A DNA stretch of 64,000 bases, from assembly GCF_000328525.1 (NCBI RefSeq), contig NC_019964.1, forward strand, positions 2,728,001-2,792,000. The letters run 5' to 3'. The notes under the pieces are model-generated. The model did not search any database, was not told where the DNA came from, and saw nothing but the letters and a program-made list of their open reading frames with translations. Numbering within the stretch: the stretch's first letter is position 1; every line of letters begins with the position of its first letter. Below, one piece after another: positions 36,006 through 44,621 of this stretch. A program made the translations under genes and the position numbers. The DNA is from Halovivax ruber XH-70. GTDB taxonomy: Archaea > Halobacteriota > Halobacteria > Halobacteriales > Natrialbaceae.

Positions 36006-37003
36006 TCAGCGGTCACCTCGTCGTAGAGTGCGCGATAGCTGTCCGCGACCGGCGCGAGCGAGAACGGCTCGACGCGCGCTGCGGCGGCCTCGCCGAGCGT
36101 CTCTCGGCGGGAGGCGTCCGTGAGGTCGTCGATCGCCGCAGCGAACGCCTCGACGTCCGGCTCGCCGGGGTCGGGCGAGACCTTCAGGCTGTCCTCGCCG
36201 TCGGCCAGCCAGGAGAAGGTCTCGATGTCGCGGACGACGACCGGTTTGCCGGCGGCCATCGCCTCCAGCAGGGCGATCCCCTCGTTCTCCTCGTGGGTGG
36301 GGAAACAGAAGACGTCGCCCGCCGCGAACGCCCCGCGGATGTCGTCGACGAAACCGGTGAACGTGCAGTTTTCGGGTGCGTTCTCGATCAGGGCCGTCGT
36401 CTCCCGCCCCTTCAACGAGAGGTCCAGCGGACCGAACCACGCGAAGTCGATCTCCGGACGTGCCCGGGCCAGTTCGACGAACGTCTCCAGGCCCTTGCGC
36501 TTGATAACGTGGCCCACGAGGAAGACGGTCGGTTCCGAGAGGTCGTAGCGCTCGCGGTACTCGGCCTCGAGCGACTCGAATCCCTCGAGTTTCTCGGTGT
36601 CGACGCCGTTCGAGACGACGGTCGTCGGCACGTCCGTGTACGTGTCGATCAGGTCCTGGTTGTACGCCGACGGACAGACGAGCGCGTCCGCGTGCCCGTA
36701 CGCCCAGCGGAGATACGGCTTCAGCGGCCTGGCGAGCGCGTTCGTAAAACGGAAGCTGTCGCCGAAGTCCTCCGCGGTGACGTGCGTGTTCGCGACGACC
36801 GGGATCCCCTTCGACCGGGCGCGTTTGGCGTACCACACCGACCGCGGCCCCATGAGGTTGAAGTGCATGACGTCGGCGTCGAGCGTCGGCCGGGTCGTGT
36901 AGGAGACGTCCAGGCGATCGAGCATCTTGCGCTGGTGGGCGACCGACTCGCTGATCCCGCCGGTGACGTGCTCGGCGAGTTCGAAATAGTGGCTGACCAG
37001 CAT
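36002..37003 (-). CDS. GT4-family glycosyltransferase
   Basis: 333 residues, GT-B fold. N-terminal MLVSHYFELAEHVTGGISESVAHQRKML, middle PVVANTHVTAEDFGDSF, nucleotide part LVGHVIKRKGLETFVELARARPEIDF and E-x7-E in ENEGIALLEAMAAGKPVVVRD. Co-transcribed and translation-coupled with the next glycosyltransferase. Confidence 0.9.
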   Translation of the reverse strand: MLVSHYFELAEHVTGGISESVAHQRKMLDRLDVSYTTRPTLDADVMHFNLMGPRSVWYAKRARSKGIPVVANTHVTAEDFGDSFRFTNALARPLKPYLRWAYGHADALVCPSAYNQDLIDTYTDVPTTVVSNGVDTEKLEGFESLEAEYRERYDLSEPTVFLVGHVIKRKGLETFVELARARPEIDFAWFGPLDLSLKGRETTALIENAPENCTFTGFVDDIRGAFAAGDVFCFPTHEENEGIALLEAMAAGKPVVVRDIETFSWLADGEDSLKVSPDPGEPDVEAFAAAIDDLTDASRRETLGEAAAARVEPFSLAPVADSYRALYDEVTAE

Positions 37004-37100
37004 GACTACGGTGTGTATCGATCATCTCGTGAGCGCCTCCAGGTGGCCGGTGTCGAGTCGGGTTCGCGAGTCGCCGTGGTCGATCGACCACGACCCTCGC

Positions 37101-37964
37101 TCACTCGACTTCGAGCCACGGCACCTCCATGAGCGCCGGGATGTGCGTCTCGATGTGGTGCTCCCAGACGCCCTCTTCGCCGAATGCTTCGCCGTGATCG
37201 GCGGTCACGATCACGCGACCGTCGAGTTCGGTGACGAGGTCGGCGATACTCTCCAGCACGATCCGGAGGTTCTCCTCGTAGAGCGCGAGTGCGGCGTCGC
37301 GTGTGCCGTTCTTGACGAGATCGCCCTTGTCGAGTTCGAGCCAGAGGCCCGCCTTCTGGGCGAGTTCGCTTCCTTCGAGTTTCTGTTCGACCTTTGGCCG
37401 GATCGATCCCGTGAGCGAGGAGAGCGCGCCGTCGCTCCCACCGTCGGCTGCGGCCTCGGCTTCCTCCTGTTTCTTGATCCCCTTCTGGATCTGTTTGAGC
37501 TTCGCCCCCTTCCCCCGTGAGAGATACGGTGCGTGCGGTTGCATGTAGTGCAATACCGTCCGCTCTGCGCGGTCGACGGCCGCTTGATTCTCGCGGAACG
37601 CGTCCTCGATACCCGCCGGCGGAACCGTCCCGAGGTCGTCGTCCCACCCGGTCTTCCAGACGTCGAAGAGGTCGCTGATGTGGTCGGTCGCGGTCCACTC
37701 GTAGTCACAGCTCGCCCCCCACTTCAGTTCGTTCAGCGGGATGCCGAGATCGTTGATGAACGGATTCCCGGAGAAGTACGCGAGGTCGTGGTCCCCCGTG
37801 AACGTTCGGTAGGCCCACTCGGGTGTCGACGACCCGACGCTGCGGCGCTTCTCGAGCGAGCCGTCCAGATACTCGTCGTAGACGTCCGCGAAGACGTCGT
37901 ATCGACACGCGTCGAGTACCAGACAGTAGTCCCACTCCGATTCGAGAAACCGCTGGTCTTCCAT
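37101..37964 (-). CDS. Alkaline-phosphatase-superfamily (sulfatase-like) protein
   Basis: About 287 residues from ATG 37964 (MEDQRFLESEWDYCLVLDACRYDVF). Metal-site pieces: Asp in LVLDACRYD, candidate Thr/Ser nucleophile in GSSTPEW, Asp-His in VTADHGEAFGEEG and His in WEHHIETH. No CxPxR sulfatase motif for formylglycine, so the activity is more likely phosphoester or phosphotransferase. It sits between the glycosyltransferases and a larger relative; common in haloarchaeal glycan clusters. The open frame to 38102 has an unrelated N-terminal part. Confidence 0.8.
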   Translation of the reverse strand: MEDQRFLESEWDYCLVLDACRYDVFADVYDEYLDGSLEKRRSVGSSTPEWAYRTFTGDHDLAYFSGNPFINDLGIPLNELKWGASCDYEWTATDHISDLFDVWKTGWDDDLGTVPPAGIEDAFRENQAAVDRAERTVLHYMQPHAPYLSRGKGAKLKQIQKGIKKQEEAEAAADGGSDGALSSLTGSIRPKVEQKLEGSELAQKAGLWLELDKGDLVKNGTRDAALALYEENLRIVLESIADLVTELDGRVIVTADHGEAFGEEGVWEHHIETHIPALMEVPWLEVE

Positions 37965-38102
37965 TATCGGAGGCTTTCGAGTGGACCTACGTAATTGTAT
38001 TGGGATCGGACAATCACGGCATCGGACCACCCGCGCCCGGCGAATCGCCAGCAGACGTCCACATGCGCCGGAACGGTCAGCCCCATGCTGCCGACGTGCC
38101 AC

Positions 38103-39731
38103 TCACTCTAGATATCCGAGCTCGCGCAACCGGTCGCGGGTTCGGTCGTCCACGTCCGAGAGGATGTCGTCCGGGTCGGTCGGTCCGGACGCGTCGTCCC
38201 AGGTGCCGCCGACCGCAGGTTCGAACCAGGCGAGCGCGCGTTCGGCCGCGGCGACCACCTCGTCCGTCTCCGGATCGACCGGCGTCGTTTCCGCCGGGTC
38301 GAGATCGAGTCGGTACCCCTCGTCAGGGATTCGATCGGCGCGAACGTACTTGGCGACGGTACTGCGCGCCGCCCGCTGGCGCGCGCCCGATCGATGGTCC
38401 TCGGGGAGGGAGATACCAGCCTCGGACGCCTTCGCCTCGAGGTGGTGGCGCTCGATGAGTGGTCTGGCGTACTCGACGAAGGCGTAGTCGTCGGGAGCGT
38501 CGCGAACGGCTCGCTGACCGGGGTCAGGGCGAGACACGTCGTCGAACGAGCGGTACTCGTCGGCGAGCAGGGATCTGGTCGTGTCGCGGGCGACGAGAGC
38601 GGGTGGCGACGAGCCGGAAGCGGATTCACCGCCCGATTCACCAGCACCCGGTTCCAGCCCGTCCCATACCGTCGCCGGGTCGACGTCCAGCACGTCGAGG
38701 ATCGTGTGGTACAGATCGAGCAGTTCGACGAGGTCGTCCCGTCGGCCCTGGTCGAGCTCGGGGTGTTTCACCAGGAGCGGGACGTTCACGAGTTCGTCGT
38801 AGAGGGCGAACTCGTGGCCGTAGAGGTCGTGTTCGCCGTGTAGTTCGCCGTGATCGGCCGCGACGACGACCGTCGTCTCCGCCCACCGACCGGTCTCGCG
38901 GAGCCACGCGAAGAGCCGGCCGAGTTCGGCGTCCATGTGGGCGATCTCGGCGTCGTAGAGGGCGCCGATTTCGTCCCACTCCTCGGCGTCGATCTCGCGC
39001 ACCCCGGCGTTGTACGTCTTGGAACTCTGGCAGACGGCGTCGGGGTCGACGCCCGGCGCGAACCGGTCGCGGTACTCGGCCGGTGGGTAGTACGGCAGAT
39101 GGGCGTCCATCAGGTTGACGAACGCGAACCAGCCGGGGTCGCTCGCCGTCCGCTCTCGCTCGGCTGTCCTGACGAACGAACGGGTCCGGTCAATCACAGC
39201 CGGCGTCTTCGAGTCCGCGCCGTCACCGCTCGCCAGGTAGTCGTGGGCCGTCGCCCCGGCCCTGACGAGGCGCGAGGCGACGCCGCGGAGGGGCTCCGAC
39301 TCGACGATCGTTCGCCACGTCCGAGCGAGCGGCCCCGAGAGGACGTCGCTCGGGAGCACCTCGAAGAACGACCGCTGTGCGTCGAACCCGTCAGTAAGTC
39401 CCGTATAGGGCGAGATCCAGGCGTTCGACGTGAAACAGCCCGTCTCGTAGCCGGCCGCCGAGAGCGTCGCGGCCAGCGTCGTCGCGTCGTCGAGGTACGG
39501 CCGCTCCTGCGTGGCGCCGTGCTGACTCGGGTACAGGCCGGTGAACAGCGACGCGTGGACCGGAAGCGTCCACGGTGCGGGCGCGACGGCCGACTCGAAG
39601 ACGGTTGCGTCCTCGGCGAACCGGGTGAGTGTGGGAGTCGTCTGGCTGTCGGCGCCGTACGGGCCCAGGTGATCCTTCCTGACCGTATCCAGGATCACGA
39701 AGAGGACGTTCCGCTGGGGACTGGCGACCAT
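38103..39731 (-). CDS. Sulfatase-like alkaline-phosphatase-superfamily protein with Thr nucleophile
   Basis: 542 residues. Metal-binding Asp in VLFVILDTVRKDHLGPYG, the nucleophile region APAPWTLPVHASLFTGLYPSQHG, then AADHGELHGEHDLYGHE with Asp-His near residue 250. In true sulfatases the nucleophile loop is CxPxRxxLxTG with Cys modified to formylglycine; here the Cys is Thr (TLPVHASLFTG). Thr is the nucleophile in phosphoglycerol- and phosphoethanolamine transferases. I therefore expect phosphoryl transfer or hydrolysis rather than sulfate release. Confidence 0.82.
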   Translation of the reverse strand: MVASPQRNVLFVILDTVRKDHLGPYGADSQTTPTLTRFAEDATVFESAVAPAPWTLPVHASLFTGLYPSQHGATQERPYLDDATTLAATLSAAGYETGCFTSNAWISPYTGLTDGFDAQRSFFEVLPSDVLSGPLARTWRTIVESEPLRGVASRLVRAGATAHDYLASGDGADSKTPAVIDRTRSFVRTAERERTASDPGWFAFVNLMDAHLPYYPPAEYRDRFAPGVDPDAVCQSSKTYNAGVREIDAEEWDEIGALYDAEIAHMDAELGRLFAWLRETGRWAETTVVVAADHGELHGEHDLYGHEFALYDELVNVPLLVKHPELDQGRRDDLVELLDLYHTILDVLDVDPATVWDGLEPGAGESGGESASGSSPPALVARDTTRSLLADEYRSFDDVSRPDPGQRAVRDAPDDYAFVEYARPLIERHHLEAKASEAGISLPEDHRSGARQRAARSTVAKYVRADRIPDEGYRLDLDPAETTPVDPETDEVVAAAERALAWFEPAVGGTWDDASGPTDPDDILSDVDDRTRDRLRELGYLE

Positions 39732-40034
39732 CCGTCGCTTCCACCACAGCCAGCCCCTTAAATCGGCGCTGGGTACGGATCACGAAGGCGATGGCATCTG
39801 TCGGTCTGGAACCCGTCACTGCTCGTCATCTGCCAGCGGTCGGTACCTCTCGACACCCGGCGCCTGTCGGTGTTCAGTACCTCCCGCCACCCGGAACCTG
39901 TCGGTGTTCGGCACATTCCGGCGCTTGGACCCCGCCGGCGTTCGGTGACGATCGACGCTCGCGACGCACTCGTCGTCCCGCTCTACGGCGACGATAATCG
40001 GACGCTTCAAGTCGGGGAACGAACGAGTAGGCGT
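39732..40034. other. Divergent intergenic region with 34-bp repeats
   Basis: 303 bp between the divergent sulfatase-like and flippase-like genes. Contains the 34-bp tandem array. Open frames here are unlike known proteins. Confidence 0.5.
39843..39944. repeat. Degenerate 34-bp tandem repeat array (three units)
   Basis: Units start at 39843, 39877 and 39911. The first two share G-T-A-C-C-T-C and CCTGTCGGTGTTC, the third is more diverged (GCACATTCC..., CCGGCGTTCG). A weaker fourth unit may precede. Non-coding by frame (34 is not a multiple of three). Confidence 0.75.
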
Positions 40035-41054
40035 ATGAACGGTCGGACCCGAGCGACGTTTCTCCTCGCGGGGCTCGGGGCGATTGCGCTCATCACGATT
40101 TTGCTGTTCGTCGTCGGCACCGGCCGCGTCGTCGACGCCCTCCGTACCGCCAGGCCGGCCTACGTCGCCCTGACGTTCGGGCTCGCGCTGTGCTGGCTCG
40201 CCGCCTGGGGCCTGATGCTCCGGACGGTTCTCGGCGTGTTAGACGTCCGAATCCCGGTCGTGACCGCGCTGTTCGTCTACGCCGGCGCCGTCTTCGCCAA
40301 CAACGTGACGCCGTTCGGCCAGGCCGGCGGTGAACCCGTCGCCGCGCTGATCATCTCGAAGATCACCGAGTCGCGCTACGAGACCGGACTCGTCGGCATT
40401 GCGAGCGTCGACGTCCTGAACGTCGTGCCGTCGATCTCGCTCATCTTCGTCGGCATCAGCTACTACGCGACGACCGCCGCCATCGGCCAGCGCCTCGAGA
40501 CGGCGGTCACCTCCGCAGTGGTGCTCATCGGTGGCGTTATCCTCGTCATCGGCGTCGTCTGGCGCTACCGGGAACGGATCGGCGAGCGACTCCCCGCCGT
40601 CCTCTCGTCGATCGCCGGCCGACTCGGCCGCTCGCGCGTCGACGCCGAGGCCTTCGAGGCGGAACTGAACGATCGACTCGATCACTTCTTCGAGAATATC
40701 GAACGCATCGCGACGAGTCGCTGGCGCCTCGGCGCCGTCGTCGGCCTCTCGCTCACCGGCTGGCTCTTCCAGACGGCCGCGCTCGTCGTCGCGTTCGCCG
40801 CCCTCGGCCACAGCATCCCGGCCTACGTCGCGCTGTTCGTCATCCCGCTCGCCAACGTCGCCGGCGCGGCGCCCCTCCCCGGCGGCCTCGGCGGGATCGA
40901 CCTCGCCTTCGTCGCCCTGCTCGTCCCGACGACCGGCATCGCGGCCTCGACCGTGACCGCCGCCGTGCTCATCTTCCGGGGCGCCGTCTACTGGATGCCC
41001 ATCGTCGTCGGCGGGATTTCGGTCTCGGCGTTCGGCGTCCGCTCACTCAGTTGA
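40035..41054 (+). CDS. Flippase-like integral membrane protein (UPF0104/LPG-synthase TM family)
   Basis: About 339 residues from ATG 40035 (MNGRTRATFLLAGLGAIALITILLF). Eight or so membrane helices, with family motifs ANNVTPFGQAGGEPVAALIISKI, SVDVLNVVPSISL and GAAPLPGGLGGIDLAFVALLV. The same membrane domain is the C-terminal part of the haloarchaeal mannosyltransferase AglD. Role in lipid-linked glycan movement or synthesis is inference. A longer frame to 39870 crosses the 34-bp repeats. Confidence 0.85.
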   Translation: MNGRTRATFLLAGLGAIALITILLFVVGTGRVVDALRTARPAYVALTFGLALCWLAAWGLMLRTVLGVLDVRIPVVTALFVYAGAVFANNVTPFGQAGGEPVAALIISKITESRYETGLVGIASVDVLNVVPSISLIFVGISYYATTAAIGQRLETAVTSAVVLIGGVILVIGVVWRYRERIGERLPAVLSSIAGRLGRSRVDAEAFEAELNDRLDHFFENIERIATSRWRLGAVVGLSLTGWLFQTAALVVAFAALGHSIPAYVALFVIPLANVAGAAPLPGGLGGIDLAFVALLVPTTGIAASTVTAAVLIFRGAVYWMPIVVGGISVSAFGVRSLS

Positions 41055-41098
41055 GGACTCGACAACGCCGGCCGAGACGGCTCACATCGACGATTCGG

Positions 41099-41212
41099 CG
41101 ACCAGATCGTTCAAACACCGCCACGTCGGAAAGACGGTACCATATCGGTCAGACGGCACCACGTCGGTCAGACGCAACCACGTCGGTCTGACGACACTGC
41201 GTCGTTCAGGCA
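41099..41212. repeat. Degenerate 19-bp tandem repeat array (about six units)
   Basis: Six 19-bp units start at 41099, 41118, 41137, 41156, 41175 and 41194. The core units read like C-A-C-C-A-C-G-T-C-G-G-T-C-A-G-A-C-G; outer ones are weaker. It lies between two same-strand genes, 45 bp after the flippase stop and 35 bp before the next start. Confidence 0.8.
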
Positions 41213-41246
41213 ACAGCGTAATGCGTGCTCATATCCCACCTCCTGC

Positions 41247-41723
41247 GTGTATCGCGACGGGCACGCCGGGTTGAACGCCCTGCTGTACGCGCCAGTCCTT
41301 CCCGTGGTCGCCAGCCAGTACTCGCGCTGGCTCGCGCTCGTCGGCGCCGTCGTCGCCATCGGCGTCGCAACCCTCCCCGACTTCGACGATCCGCTCCCGT
41401 TCGTCGCCCACCGCGGCCCGACCCACACCGTCTGGTTCGCCGCCCTCGTCGGGCTGGCCGCCGGTGTCGGGACGGCACTCGTCGCTCCGAGCGTCCCAGT
41501 GGCGTTCGAGTTCGGCTTCCTCGTCGGATTCACGGGCATCCTCGCACACCTCGCCGGCGACGTGGTGACGCCGATGGGGATCAGCCCGTTCGCGCCGCTC
41601 TGGCGCGCCCACGTCACGCTCGAGTGGTTCGCCTCGAAGAATCCGCGAGTCAATCGGGCGTTCCTGCTCGCCGGATCGGGCGCGTTCGCCGGCGCGCTCG
41701 TCGTCACGTACGCTGGGGGGTGA
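41247..41723 (+). CDS. DUF457/metal-dependent membrane hydrolase-like protein
   Basis: 158 residues from GTG 41247 (MYRDGHAGLNALLYAP). Four membrane helices with the motif LPFVAHRGPTHTVWF and LAHLAGDVVTPMG, characteristic of the YdjM-like inner-membrane metal-dependent hydrolase family (H-R-G-x-T-H and H-x-x-x-D). Function unknown. Convergent with a relative at 41799. Confidence 0.85.
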   Translation: MYRDGHAGLNALLYAPVLPVVASQYSRWLALVGAVVAIGVATLPDFDDPLPFVAHRGPTHTVWFAALVGLAAGVGTALVAPSVPVAFEFGFLVGFTGILAHLAGDVVTPMGISPFAPLWRAHVTLEWFASKNPRVNRAFLLAGSGAFAGALVVTYAGG

Positions 41724-41798
41724 CGGAAGTCGATCGGCGAGCCGGTGAAGCAAGCGCTGTGCAACTGCAGCGATCATTTCTCCGCCAAAAGTGTCGCA

Positions 41799-42260
41799 TC
41801 AGGGCAGCCGCTCGACGAGCTGGTCGAGCACGTCGGTTCGAACGACCAGCAGGCCGAGACAACCGGCCCAGAGTACCACCGTGGCGATCGGACTGTGGAT
41901 CGAGAGTCCGGGGCTCCAGTCCGTGCGCAGCGGAAACAGCCACTGGATGCCCGCCGGCGAGAGCGAGTCGACGAGCAGGTGCGAGCCGTACGCGAGCCCG
42001 ACCGCGAGTCCGGCTGTCCGATCGCGAACGGCGAGTGCAGCCGCGACGAACGCCAGCCAGGCGAACGGGGAGTGACTGATCCCGCGATGGACGAACGGCC
42101 ACTCGAGCGCGGCCGGAAACAGAAAGTCCGCATCCGGGAGGACGCCGAACAGTAAACCAAGTCGGGGGTCGGCCGTCGTGAACGCTCGAACCAGCGTGTA
42201 GCCGACGAACGCGTGGGTCGCGAACACGATGGCGAGGAAGACCGCCCGCGCCGGATCCAT
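41799..42260 (-). CDS. DUF457/metal-dependent membrane hydrolase-like protein
   Basis: 153 residues. Same family as the neighbour: helices, VLPDADFLFP, HRGISHSPFAW, GLAYGSHLLVDSLSPAGIQW. The two are convergent, 75 bp apart, and divergent in sequence, so they are old paralogues and not a recent duplication. Confidence 0.82.
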   Translation of the reverse strand: MDPARAVFLAIVFATHAFVGYTLVRAFTTADPRLGLLFGVLPDADFLFPAALEWPFVHRGISHSPFAWLAFVAAALAVRDRTAGLAVGLAYGSHLLVDSLSPAGIQWLFPLRTDWSPGLSIHSPIATVVLWAGCLGLLVVRTDVLDQLVERLP

Positions 42261-42423
42261 ACGTGACCAGTTGGAACGCAGCGCCTAACAACGTTCGGGA
42301 GACGACCGGCTGCACAGAGCTCCGCTCGTAGGCGTGTCGATCGACGGACGGTAGCAATCACACGATGGCGTCCGACAGGCACCGGTTACCGACCAACGCT
42401 TACGTTCGATGGTGGTGTGAACT

Positions 42424-42966
42424 GTGTCGATGGCGACGCCCACCACGATCGTCCTCGCAGCCGACCGGACGCCCCAGTGGCTGGAGTCGATTCTCACGTC
42501 CGACGGGGCGCTGGTCGTGCTCTTCTGTCTCTGCGTCATGGAGGGGGCGATGTTACTCCGGTTCATGCCCTCGGAACTCGTCGTGCCGGCCGCACTCGCG
42601 CTGATCGGGTCGACGATCCACGACGCGGTGACGATCGTCGCGATCGCGGTCGTCGGGACGACGATCGGACAGACGACGCTCTTCGTCGTCGCCCGTCGCG
42701 CGGGCCGCGAGTACGTCCTGCGAAAGCGGTGGGTCCCGCTCACCGAATCCCGCCTCGAGCGCTTCGACGGGTGGTTCGATCGGTGGGGACGGCTCGCGAT
42801 TCCGGTGAGTAACACGCTCCTGTTCGTGCGCGGCCTGCTGACCGTCCCGGCCGGGCTGTCCCGGATCGACTGGCGAACCTTCGTCACCCTCTCGGCGCTC
42901 GGGTCGCTCACGTTCCAGTCCGTGCTCGCCGGCCTCTACCTGCTCGGCGGCTACCTGCTCGTGTGA
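42424..42966 (+). CDS. DedA/SNARE-associated (VTT) membrane protein
   Basis: 180 residues. Membrane helices with the VTT-domain signature: EGAMLLRFMPSELVVPAALALIG, IAVVGTTIGQTTLFVVARRAGREYVLRKR, IPVSNTLLFVRGLLTVPAGLSRIDWRTFVTLSALGS. DedA proteins flip or move lipids and keep membrane potential. GTG 42424 (or ATG 42430) start. Confidence 0.88.
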   Translation: MSMATPTTIVLAADRTPQWLESILTSDGALVVLFCLCVMEGAMLLRFMPSELVVPAALALIGSTIHDAVTIVAIAVVGTTIGQTTLFVVARRAGREYVLRKRWVPLTESRLERFDGWFDRWGRLAIPVSNTLLFVRGLLTVPAGLSRIDWRTFVTLSALGSLTFQSVLAGLYLLGGYLLV

Positions 42967-43046
42967 GGTACCGGACTGTCAGAGATGGATCACCAGGACC
43001 GGAGCGCTCACTCCCTCCTGACTCCGCAGAACCGGCGCGCTCACTT

Positions 43047-44462
43047 TCACTCTCGTCGGTAGATTGGCGAACGGAACCGCACGCCTGCGTCGTGAAGTTT
43101 CCACTTGACCTCCGCGCCGATCCAGCCCACCGCGACGAGCAGGGCAACCGCCACGACCGCGAACTCGGCCCCGCCCATCCAGGCCGGCGTCGCGAAGAGC
43201 AGCCCGTTGTAGACCCGATGAGGCAGGAGCCACTCGACGACGTCTTCGGCCATCCGTGCCGGCCTGGAGAGGACGTGATCGCTATCCGTCGAGGACTCCG
43301 CCGTCCGTGAATCCAGCCCGAGCGCCGCCGCGCTCTGCCCGCCCGCGCTCTCCGGCCCGGTTTCCAGGCGTTCGGCCTCGTAGGGGAGTGTCGAGGGGAC
43401 CTCCCAGACGATCTCGCCCGACGGGTTCACCTCGATCACCCGCTGGCCGTGCGAGTCGGCGACGAGGGTGTTCCCGTTCGGGAGTCGGTCGGCGTCTCTG
43501 GGCCACTGGATCACCCGGTCCGCCCACTCCCAGGAGCGGACCCACTCGCCGTCTTCGCGCTGGAACTCCTGGACACGACCGTTCTCGGAGTCGGCGACGA
43601 CGAGCGCCGGCCCGCCGCGCGATTCGGGAATGTAATCCGGGTTGTGCTGCTCGTACTGGAGGGCGTAGTCGTCCTCCGCGCCGAGCGTCCAGTCGTCGAC
43701 GAGACCCTCCTCCGGGTCGATGAAGACGACCTGATCCTGATTGCGCAGGCTCACGACGAGTCGCCCATCGTTCGGATCGCCAGGCGCGTCGACGTACTCG
43801 ACGTCGTTGATGTGCGCCCAGTCGCCCGGGTACGGACCGCCCCCGTCTAGGGGGAAGTCGGCCTGGGCGTCCCAGAGCCACTCGACCAGTTCCGTCTCGG
43901 TGTTCACCACGAACACCTGGTCGGCGACGATGTCGGCGATCGCGACGTGGGTGTCGTTGATGCGGGCCGCATCGTGCCACTCGCCGGCGTTCTCCTTGTA
44001 GTCGTAGCGCTCGTAGATCGTCTCGACCGCGCCGGTCTCGAGATCCACGCGTTCGAAGACGTTCCGGGTGCAGGGAGGGTCCCGGCAGGTCGGACCCGCG
44101 GTGTGGATGGTGTCCGACGCCGTGTACTCGATGGTCATCGGATCGCCCGGGACCGGGTCGGCGTCGAAGTACTTGGTCCGCTCGTTGTCGTAGTACAGCA
44201 CGTCGCCGTTCGGTTCGTAGACCGTGATCGTCCCGGCACGACCGGATTCGGTGACGACCGTGTGATTCTCCGTCGGCGGCGCGCGGGGGACGTCCGTCTG
44301 CGTCGCCGTCGAGAGGTTCCCGGCCGACGCGACGACGAGGGACGCGGCTGCGACGAGGAGGACGAGCGCGAACAGGAGTCGCAACCGGTTCCGCGTGACG
44401 AGCGGACGGAGTGAGAAGCCGGAGTGGTCACTCCAGTCGGCCAGGGGCCATCGATCATCCAC
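43047..44462 (-). CDS. Arylsulfotransferase-like beta-propeller protein
   Basis: 471 residues. N-terminal membrane helix (about 26-46) and a C-terminal one (about 430-450) enclose a large outside domain of beta-propeller type: NGDVLYYDNERTKYF, GAGEWHDAARINDTHVAIADI, AHINDVEYVDAPGDPNDGRLVVSLRNQDQVVFID, RDADRLPNGNTLVADSHGQRVIEVNPSGEIVWE. The repeated LPNGNTLVAD...INPxGEIVWE pattern is typical of ASST-like (Arylsulfotran) proteins. Acts at the cell surface; sulfated glycan role is inference from its neighbours. Confidence 0.82.
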   Translation of the reverse strand: MDDRWPLADWSDHSGFSLRPLVTRNRLRLLFALVLLVAAASLVVASAGNLSTATQTDVPRAPPTENHTVVTESGRAGTITVYEPNGDVLYYDNERTKYFDADPVPGDPMTIEYTASDTIHTAGPTCRDPPCTRNVFERVDLETGAVETIYERYDYKENAGEWHDAARINDTHVAIADIVADQVFVVNTETELVEWLWDAQADFPLDGGGPYPGDWAHINDVEYVDAPGDPNDGRLVVSLRNQDQVVFIDPEEGLVDDWTLGAEDDYALQYEQHNPDYIPESRGGPALVVADSENGRVQEFQREDGEWVRSWEWADRVIQWPRDADRLPNGNTLVADSHGQRVIEVNPSGEIVWEVPSTLPYEAERLETGPESAGGQSAAALGLDSRTAESSTDSDHVLSRPARMAEDVVEWLLPHRVYNGLLFATPAWMGGAEFAVVAVALLVAVGWIGAEVKWKLHDAGVRFRSPIYRRE

Positions 44463-44621
44463 GTCGCATCACCCGTCGAGTCCACGGCGTGACGCACCCA
44501 CCATCGAGGACGGGGCGCCCCAGTGTCGTTGCGTCGCGCCTCATATCGGTGGCGTCCAACGACCGCCCTGATGAGTGTTCGCCTCGTAACGTGTAAAAGA
44601 CCCACAGTCGAAGGAGACGGT

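Noticed and set aside
39870-40034. Longer frame upstream of the flippase-like gene
   Set aside because: It runs through the non-coding 34-bp repeat array, and the family starts at ATG 40035.
41099-41212. CRISPR-like interpretation of the 19-bp array
   Set aside because: Units are directly adjacent without spacers and degenerate; no cas gene nearby.
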